NCBI GenBank assembly: GCA_012513165.1
Contig: JAAZCT010000019.1
Coordinates: forward strand, 1-5,424
Direction: 5' to 3'
From: Actinomycetales bacterium
Lineage (GTDB): Bacteria > Actinomycetota > Actinomycetes > Propionibacteriales > Nocardioidaceae
DNA length: 5,424 nt
Positions 1-5,424 of the stretch are shown one piece after another. Numbering within the stretch: the first letter of the stretch is position 1; each line of letters opens with the position of its first letter. The notes under the pieces are model-generated. The model saw only the letters and a program-made list of their open reading frames with translations, was not told where the DNA came from and did no database searches. A program made the translations under genes and the position numbers.

Positions 1-1101
1 ACTCGATTCGGGTGCCGTTGTCTGGCCAGATCAGTTCGCGCACCTGTCCGGTTTGCGGCAGGAACTCGCGGTAGGGGTCTTCTGAGTACACCCGCACTTC
101 GATCGCATGGCCGGTGCAGGTGATGTCTGATTGGGAGCGCGGCAACGGTTGCCCGTTCGCCACCTGCAACTGCCAATCGACTAGGTCGAGTCCGGTTACT
201 TCTTCGGTTACCGGATGTTCTACTTGCAGTCGCGTGTTCATTTCTAGGAACCAAGCGTCGTCTCCCGAAACGAGAAACTCGACCGTGCCGGCGTTGGTAT
301 AACCGACTTCGCGACACAGCGCCACTGCCGCATCCAGCACTGTCGTGCGTGCATGGTCGCTCAAACCGGCGGCGGGTGCTTCTTCGATGACCTTCTGGTG
401 CCGGCGCTGCACGGAACAGTCGCGCTCAAACAGGTGCACCACATTGCCGTGAGTGTCTCCGAATACTTGCACTTCGATGTGCCGGCCCGAGGCGACATAC
501 TTTTCGATCAGGAGCGTGTCATCGCCGAAAGCAGCGCGCGCTTCGCGGCCGGCGGTTTCGAGTGCGCGTTCCAGTTCGGCAGCATCGTGAGCGATGTGCA
601 TCCCTTTGCCGCCACCGCCTGCGGCAGCTTTCACCAAGACCGGCCACGCGTCATCGGGGACCGCACCAGGCTGATACTGCGGTGTGACGGGGACCCCGGC
701 CCGTTCAGCGATAACGCGCGCGCGGTCTTTGCGCCCCATCTGTTCGATGACTTCGGCGCTCGGTCCGATGAAGATCAATCCGGCTTCGGCGACGGCCGCA
801 GCAAAACCGGCGTTCTCAGACAAGAAACCGTAGCCGGGGTGAATCGCGTCAGCCCCGTGGGCCAGGGCGGCCTCGATGATGGCTTCGGCGTTCAGATACG
901 ACTGGGCCGTCGTGGTTCCCAACCGCACGGCGTGGTCGGCGGCAGCAATGAAGGGGCTGTGGGCGTCAGCATCCGAATGCACCGCGACGGTGCGGATGTC
1001 AGCCGCATGGCAGCTGCGGATGATGCGTTCGGCGATCTCGCCGCGGTTCGCGATGAGCACCGTGCTGATTGCTTGGGGCGAACTGACGTTGGGTGCGGTG
1101 G

Positions 1102-1105
<4 letters not shown>
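1..1105 (-). CDS. accA1: Methylcrotonyl-CoA carboxylase alpha subunit, biotin carboxylase part (3' end beyond window)
   Basis: This is the biotin-carboxylating subunit of an acyl-CoA carboxylase: it uses ATP and bicarbonate to carboxylate biotin in the cytoplasm. I translated the minus strand by hand from the ATG at 1105-1103 and found 368 uninterrupted codons to the window edge. Seen: [13 protein letters not shown] at 16-28, [10 protein letters not shown] at 89-98, the ATP-grasp glycine loop AAGGGGKGM at 161-169, [17 protein letters not shown] at 228-244, and [13 protein letters not shown] at 289-301. The usual ATP-, bicarbonate- and biotin-site residues are present (K159, H209, K238, E276, E288, R292, E296, R338), with numbering that matches E. 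coli AccC. Full-length family members run to about 650-700 residues and end in a biotinyl domain with an MKM-type motif, which would lie left of position 1. The start codon overlaps the stop of the beta-subunit gene as ATGA, implying translational coupling. A weak Shine-Dalgarno (GGAG, 1119-1116) lies 10 nt upstream. Biotin carboxylase is certain; the methylcrotonyl assignment rests on the partner gene. Confidence 0.93.
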
Positions 1106-2631
<1,526 letters not shown>

Positions 2632-2637
2632 CCACTT

Positions 2638-2643
2638 AGGTTA
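2638..2643 (-). promoter_or_regulatory. Predicted -10 box of the carboxylase operon
   Basis: On the minus strand TAACCT lies at 2643-2638, followed by six bases (AAGTGG) and then the GTG start. The transcript would therefore begin at or next to the start codon, making it leaderless. I see no convincing -35 hexamer: the correctly spaced sequence around 2666-2661 is TAGCGA. The -10 box is the proximal arm of the inverted repeat, so a bound repressor would cover it. Confidence 0.5.
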
Positions 2644-2657
2644 GCAACCATTAACCT
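2638..2657. promoter_or_regulatory. Candidate TetR-1 operator (inverted repeat AGGTTA-N8-TAACCT)
   Basis: Seen: AGGTTA (2638-2643) and TAACCT (2652-2657) are perfect 6-bp inverted arms around an 8-bp spacer. The 20-bp site covers the -10 box of the carboxylase operon and the proposed -35 region of the divergent TetR gene. Its size and position suit a TetR dimer repressing both directions. Binding by the neighbouring TetR is inferred from divergent placement. Confidence 0.55.
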
Positions 2658-2670
2658 TGGTCGCTAGACT
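2641..2670 (+). promoter_or_regulatory. Predicted promoter of TetR-1
   Basis: A TTAGCA (2641-2646) matches the -35 consensus at 4 of 6 bases. An 18-bp spacer leads to TAGACT (2665-2670), a good actinobacterial TAnnnT -10 box. Six bases (GATCAC) then separate it from the GTG start at 2677, predicting a leaderless mRNA. The -35 overlaps the opposing carboxylase -10 box, so the two promoters are back to back and probably compete. Confidence 0.5.
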
Positions 2671-2676
2671 GATCAC

Positions 2677-3234
2677 GTGACCACGCGCCGCGAGCAGATC
2701 CTCACCAGTGCCGCCAGCCTTTTCGCGCAGCGTGGCTATTTGGGCGTTTCGGTCAACGACATTGGCGAGGCGTGCGGCATCTCCGGGCCGGCGCTCTATA
2801 AGCACTTTTCCGGCAAAGAACAGTTGCTCGCCGAATCGTTGACATCGATCAGCGAGCGACTACTGCGCGAAGGCGCCGTTCGGGTGGCAAACGCAGGTTC
2901 CGCGGCGGGGGCCCTAGAGTCACTGATCGATTGGCATGTGAGCTTCGCGCTCTCGGAACCAACGCTGATTATTTTGCAGGAGCGTGAGTGGGCAAATCTG
3001 ACGCCCGACGCCCAAACCGCAGTGCGCACGCTACAACGCGCCTACATCGACCTATGGGTCGATTCGCTCGCCGAGGTCCGCAGCGACTGGGACCGAGCCA
3101 CGGCCCGAGCCGCCGCGCAAGCTGTATTCGGTTTGATCAACTCGACCCCGCACAGCGCCCGCATTGATGCTGCGGGCATGCGAGCGCTGCTCACCGGGTT
3201 GGCGCACGATGCGCTGTTCGGCTCTACTGCTTAG
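2677..3234 (+). CDS. TetR/AcrR-family regulator, likely repressor of the carboxylase operon
   Basis: This is a 185-residue one-component regulator. The N-terminal TetR DNA-binding domain spans about residues 4-50, with the helix-turn-helix at about 25-44 (SVNDIGEACGISGPALYKHF, recognition helix around SGPALYKHF). The remainder is an all-helical ligand-binding and dimerization domain. Its segments QEREWANL (101-108) and VFGLINSTPHSAR (150-162) resemble, by recollection, TetR regulators beside acyl-CoA carboxylase genes in actinomycetes, such as the regulator near mycobacterial accA1/accD1. The gene is divergent from accD1 with only 45 bp between start codons, which supports local control and autoregulation. 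The ligand may be an acyl-CoA of the leucine pathway, but this is inference. The GTG start is supported by the -10 box 6 nt upstream and by the usual position of the HTH. The stop codon overlaps the stop of the convergent MFS gene. Confidence 0.9.
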   Translation: MTTRREQILTSAASLFAQRGYLGVSVNDIGEACGISGPALYKHFSGKEQLLAESLTSISERLLREGAVRVANAGSAAGALESLIDWHVSFALSEPTLIILQEREWANLTPDAQTAVRTLQRAYIDLWVDSLAEVRSDWDRATARAAAQAVFGLINSTPHSARIDAAGMRALLTGLAHDALFGSTA

Positions 3235-4736
3235 TCGTTCGCGAGGGTCCGCCAAGCCACTACTGCTGCCGCCACTGACAGCAGGATCGCAACTCCGGCC
3301 GTGTACTGGACGCCCAGATCGTAGGCCGCAATTGCTGAGGCCGTCAGCGCTTCACGAGTACTGTCACTCAATTGCTCTGCCAGTGCCAGCGTGCCGCCCA
3401 GGGTCTCTAGCGCTGCTCCCGACGTTGCCTCGTCAACTGCCCTCGGCACGGTCACGCCGTGTTGGAATGTCGCGGTGAGGATGCTGCCGAGGAAGGCGAC
3501 GCCCATCACCGCCCCGATTTCGTAGGCCGTTTCTGAAAGCGCCGCTGCGGCTCCGGCCTTTTCTTCGGACACGGAAGCCAGAACGAGGTCGTTCGTGAGT
3601 GTCTCCGCGATTCCGATTCCGAAACTCAAGATCGAGAACGCCAAGAGCACGCTCAAGGCAGTCGGATGGCCCGAGAACGCCAAGAGCGCATAACCGAGAG
3701 CCGAGGCAAAGAAGCTGCCCGCGACGAGGTGGCGTGCGGGGAAATGCTCGACGAGGCGCACTGCCCCGAAGCCCGCGACCATACAAATAATCAGCCCTGG
3801 CAGCAGCACCATGGCCGCCTGCATCGGCGAGAGGCCGAGCACGAGTTGCAGCAACTGGGTACCCACGAACAGGAACCCCGTCAAGCCCATCATGCTCAGA
3901 CCGTTCGCGAGCAAGGCACCGCTAAAGACCCGGTTTTTGAACAGGCTCATGTCGACCATCGGGGTGGCGCTTGACCGTTGCCGGCGGACGAACCACACGC
4001 CCGCGAGTGCGCCAAACATTCCCAAGGCAAGCGCGGTGCTGTCGATGCCGTGACTGGCGATGTGTTTGATCATGAACACGAAGGGAACCATGACCAGCAT
4101 CGATCCGATGATCGACAAGAGATCGAACGGCCCCGGAGCGGGGTCTTTGGACTCCGGCAGCAGCCAGATAGCCAGCGGCAGGAACACCACGATGAGCGGC
4201 ACGTTCACGAGGAAAACTGAGCCCCACCAAAAGTGCTCGAGCAACCAGCCGCCCAGCACGGGCCCGAGGGCCGCACCAGCCGAGAAGCCGGCAGCCCAGG
4301 TGGCGATGGCAATCCGACGCGAGCGCTCTTCGGTGAAGATGTTGCGAATCAACGAGAGCGTTGAGGGCATCAGCATCGCGCCGAAGAATCCCAAGAAGGC
4401 TCTAGCTGCGATGAGTTGGCCGGCAGTTTGGCTGAACGCGGCAAGGATCGACACCACACCAAAACCGACGGCGCCCACCAGCAACAGCCTGCGGCGACCG
4501 ATCCGGTCTCCGAGGCTGCCCATCGCGATCAAGAGCCCGGCCAACATCAGCGCGTACACGTCCACAAGCCACAGAAGTTGGTTTCCGGTGGGTTGGAGCG
4601 TGCTGCTGATTTCGGGCAACGCAAAACTCAACACGAGATTGTCGATCGAAACTAGCAGCACCGGAATCATCAGTACTGCCAGTGCCAACCACTGACGCGT
4701 GGTGGTGCTGTTTCTGGTGTTAATGTCGATTGCCAC
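3231..4736 (-). CDS. MFS multidrug efflux transporter, 14-helix DHA2 (QacA/LfrA/SmvA-like)
   Basis: This is a 501-residue inner-membrane drug/proton antiporter expected to expel lipophilic or cationic compounds. About 14 hydrophobic helices are visible, the first near 18-40 and the last near 474-494. The loop at 425-473, between the last two helices, is long, as in QacA-type pumps. Motif A is GSLGDRIGRRRL (73-84); the antiporter motif C is in AGAALGPVLGG (153-163). By-eye alignment places acidic D32, D59, E402 and E406 where QacA has D34, D61, E407 and D411. TLTNDLVLASVSEEKAG (379-395) and LSETAYEIGAVMG (400-412) are typical of the family's second half. The reading frame stays open to 4922, but upstream residues are basic, non-membrane and run into the divergent TetR gene. 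I chose the GTG at 4736, 6 nt after a -10 box. The substrate is unknown, and the divergent TetR-2 is its probable repressor. Confidence 0.9.
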   Translation of the reverse strand: MAIDINTRNSTTTRQWLALAVLMIPVLLVSIDNLVLSFALPEISSTLQPTGNQLLWLVDVYALMLAGLLIAMGSLGDRIGRRRLLLVGAVGFGVVSILAAFSQTAGQLIAARAFLGFFGAMLMPSTLSLIRNIFTEERSRRIAIATWAAGFSAGAALGPVLGGWLLEHFWWGSVFLVNVPLIVVFLPLAIWLLPESKDPAPGPFDLLSIIGSMLVMVPFVFMIKHIASHGIDSTALALGMFGALAGVWFVRRQRSSATPMVDMSLFKNRVFSGALLANGLSMMGLTGFLFVGTQLLQLVLGLSPMQAAMVLLPGLIICMVAGFGAVRLVEHFPARHLVAGSFFASALGYALLAFSGHPTALSVLLAFSILSFGIGIAETLTNDLVLASVSEEKAGAAAALSETAYEIGAVMGVAFLGSILTATFQHGVTVPRAVDEATSGAALETLGGTLALAEQLSDSTREALTASAIAAYDLGVQYTAGVAILLSVAAAVVAWRTLAND

Positions 4737-4742
4737 GTGACT

Positions 4743-4772
4743 ACTGTACCGTCTGGACGGTACATATTCCAA
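4743..4772 (-). promoter_or_regulatory. Predicted promoter of the MFS exporter
   Basis: Minus strand: TTGGAA (4772-4767, 4 of 6 matches to the -35 consensus), 18-bp spacer, TACAGT (4748-4743), then six bases AGTCAC and the GTG start at 4736. This predicts a leaderless mRNA and fixes the start codon. The 20-bp palindrome fills the spacer and enters the -10 box, a classic position for a repressor. Confidence 0.6.
4745..4764. promoter_or_regulatory. Candidate TetR-2 operator: 20-bp palindrome
   Basis: Seen: TGTACCGTC (4745-4753), a TG centre (4754-4755), and GACGGTACA (4756-4764). The 9-bp arms are perfect inverted complements. It sits between the -35 and -10 boxes of the MFS promoter, so a bound dimer should block that promoter. 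Its right edge is 41 bases upstream of the TetR-2 start, only bordering that promoter. Repression of the exporter is therefore expected to be stronger than autoregulation. The assignment to TetR-2 is inferred from the divergent arrangement. Confidence 0.75.
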
Positions 4773-4792
4773 ATCTTCGGGCGACCTTTCAC

Positions 4793-4798
4793 TAGAGT
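4793..4798 (+). promoter_or_regulatory. Predicted -10 box of TetR-2
   Basis: TAGAGT lies exactly six bases (GGTCCC) before the ATG at 4805, again predicting a transcript that starts at the start codon. No clear -35 hexamer is visible at 17-18 bp upstream. There is no Shine-Dalgarno before the ATG. Confidence 0.5.
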
Positions 4799-4804
4799 GG
4801 TCCC

Positions 4805-5326
4805 ATGACCGCCGAACGAAGTACTCGAGACCGACTGCTCGACTCGTTCGAGACACTGCTCGTTTCCGATGGCAGCCGCGCCGCAACGCTCGAAGCCGTC
4901 GCCGCACACGCGGGCGCGTCAAAGGGCGGTTTGCTCTATCACTTTCACACCAAAGACGAACTTATTGGCGCCATGTTGGACCGACTTCGCGACCATGCGG
5001 CTGCCGATGTGGAACGAATGCGAGTAGCCCCAGAAGGCCCGGCCGCCTACTACCTCAACACCTCGGTCGATTCGGGCAGCGATTTTGATCGCGCTCTGAT
5101 CGCAACCGCACGAATCGCGCAAGAAAACGTGGACGCTGCCAGCGAAACGCTCGATGCGGTTCGAGCGGACTGGCTCGCCGTGCTCTTCGAACACCTCAAC
5201 GACCGACCCCTCGCTCAAGCAATTCAATTGATGGGAGACGGACTCTATTTCAACGATACGACCGGAAACCAGGACCCGCAGGCACTCACGTCCGCGCACG
5301 AGATCCTGAAACGGCTCGGCTTGTAG
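4805..5326 (+). CDS. TetR/AcrR-family regulator, likely repressor of the MFS exporter
   Basis: This is a 173-residue regulator, slightly short for the family but complete. The TetR N-terminal domain covers about residues 6-52. Its helix-turn-helix at about 28-47 (TLEAVAAHAGASKGGLLYHF) carries the ASKGGLLYHF recognition helix common in TetR repressors of efflux pumps. It is followed by HTKDELI (48-54). The C-terminal helical domain (about 55-173) would bind the inducing drug and form the dimer; no specific ligand can be read from it. The gene is divergent from the MFS transporter with 68 bp between starts, and a strong palindrome lies in the transporter promoter, so local repression relieved by a pump substrate is the simplest model. 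The ATG start is supported by a -10 box 6 nt upstream and by normal spacing to the HTH. Confidence 0.9.
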   Translation: MTAERSTRDRLLDSFETLLVSDGSRAATLEAVAAHAGASKGGLLYHFHTKDELIGAMLDRLRDHAAADVERMRVAPEGPAAYYLNTSVDSGSDFDRALIATARIAQENVDAASETLDAVRADWLAVLFEHLNDRPLAQAIQLMGDGLYFNDTTGNQDPQALTSAHEILKRLGL

Positions 5327-5337
5327 CCAGCGCACCT

Positions 5338-5366
5338 TTGACCTCGGCACGCATTTAACCTAAGCT
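5338..5366 (+). promoter_or_regulatory. Predicted promoter for a gene beyond the right edge
   Basis: TTGACC (5338-5343) is separated by exactly 17 bp from TAAGCT (5361-5366), the best consensus promoter in the window. Transcription should begin around 5373-5374, at or beside a GTG. An overlapping alternative -10 is TAACCT (5356-5361), shared with the accD1 promoter as the 9-mer TAACCTAAG. Confidence 0.55.
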
Positions 5367-5373
5367 CGAACCA

Positions 5374-5415
5374 GTGGTTCAGCGCGTCGGTTCAGCGCGT
5401 CGGTTAAGCGCGTAA
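5374..5415 (+). CDS. Possible leaderless 13-codon leader ORF
   Basis: GTG at 5374 lies 7 nt after the TAAGCT -10 box and opens a frame encoding MVQRVGSARRLSA, closed by TAA at 5413-5415. It is arginine-rich (3 of 13) and lies almost wholly within the 13-bp tandem repeats. Just at its stop is AAAGGTG (5414-5420), a Shine-Dalgarno-like string that could serve a start codon beyond the window, so the ORF could act as a coupled leader. It may equally be chance: 13 codons carry little coding evidence. Confidence 0.25.
   Translation: MVQRVGSARRLSA
5376..5414. repeat. Three tandem copies of a 13-bp unit
   Basis: GGTTCAGCGCGTC occurs at 5376-5388 and identically at 5389-5401. A third copy, GGTTAAGCGCGTA (5402-5414), differs at two positions. 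The 13-bp period is not a multiple of three, so this is a DNA or RNA repeat rather than a repeated peptide. It sits in the predicted 5' leader downstream of the 5338-5366 promoter. More copies cannot follow directly, because the sequence after 5414 departs from the unit. Confidence 0.9.
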
Positions 5416-5424
5416 AGGTGCGGC

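Larger units (their letters stand above)
5331..5422. repeat. 9-bp inverted repeat flanking the right-edge promoter and leader
   Basis: CGCACCTTT (5331-5339) is the perfect reverse complement of AAAGGTGCG (5414-5422). The arms are 74 bp apart and enclose the promoter, mini-ORF and tandem repeats. The left arm lies upstream of the predicted transcription start, so the arms would not pair in that mRNA. A chance origin is quite possible. Confidence 0.35.

Noticed and set aside
2673..2680. Palindrome TCACGTGA at the TetR-1 start, with TCACGTG also at the MFS start
   Set aside because: It is 8 bp and spans a GTG start codon, so the shared bases are few. I see no third occurrence at a start, and the larger inverted repeats explain regulation better.
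3200..3260. Possible terminator between the convergent TetR-1 and MFS genes
   Set aside because: I found no hairpin followed by a T run on either strand. The coding regions overlap by four bases, so there is no intergenic space.
4060..4695. Plus-strand open frame (211 codons) antisense to the MFS gene
   Set aside because: The minus-strand frame encodes clear transmembrane segments and MFS motifs. The plus-strand product is Ser/Pro/Lys-rich and resembles nothing.
4790..4799. Small inverted repeat CACT-AG-AGTG over the TetR-2 -10 box
   Set aside because: Arms of 4 bp are too short to distinguish from chance, and it lacks similarity to the 20-bp palindrome.
4737..4922. Upstream 62-codon extension of the MFS frame
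   Set aside because: It would cross the palindrome, both promoters and the start of the divergent TetR gene. It encodes an arginine-rich stretch unlike MFS N termini, and the GTG at 4736 has a well-placed -10 box.
5327..5375. Possible intrinsic terminator after TetR-2
   Set aside because: No stable GC-rich hairpin with a T tract is visible. The sequence reads better as the promoter of the next transcript.

Overview
The window shows ordinary, densely packed bacterial chromosome from a GC-rich organism, most likely an actinomycete (Actinomycetota). The reasons are an AccD1/AccA1-type methylcrotonyl-CoA carboxylase pair, many GTG starts, and start codons that sit 6 nt after a -10 box with no Shine-Dalgarno sequence, which is leaderless-style expression. 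I cannot assign a genus. There is no sign of a phage, IS element, CRISPR array or RNA gene, and no gene-free stretch reaches 300 bases.

Layout. (1) Positions 1-2631, minus strand: a two-gene acyl-CoA carboxylase operon. The carboxyltransferase (beta) subunit comes first. The biotin carboxylase (alpha) subunit follows through an ATGA stop/start overlap and runs off the left edge after 368 codons. Motifs point to 3-methylcrotonyl-CoA carboxylase of leucine breakdown. (2) Positions 2632-2676: a 45-bp divergent promoter region with an AGGTTA-N8-TAACCT inverted repeat. (3) Positions 2677-3234, plus strand: a TetR-family regulator, probably the repressor of the carboxylase operon and of itself. (4) Positions 3231-4736, minus strand: a 14-helix MFS drug exporter of the QacA/LfrA/SmvA type. 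It converges on the first TetR gene, and the two stop codons overlap. (5) Positions 4737-4804: a 68-bp divergent promoter region with a nearly perfect 20-bp palindrome inside the exporter promoter. (6) Positions 4805-5326, plus strand: a second TetR regulator, probably the exporter's repressor. (7) Positions 5327-5424: a leader region with a good promoter (TTGACC-N17-TAAGCT), a possible 13-codon mini-ORF and three tandem copies of a 13-bp unit. It presumably serves a gene beginning just beyond the right edge.

The logic is two regulator/target pairs, each divergently transcribed from a compact operator-promoter: acyl-CoA carboxylase with TetR-1, and drug efflux with TetR-2. I do not see a convincing new system. 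The parts most worth a second look are the two operators, the uniform leaderless architecture and the repeat-bearing leader at the right edge.
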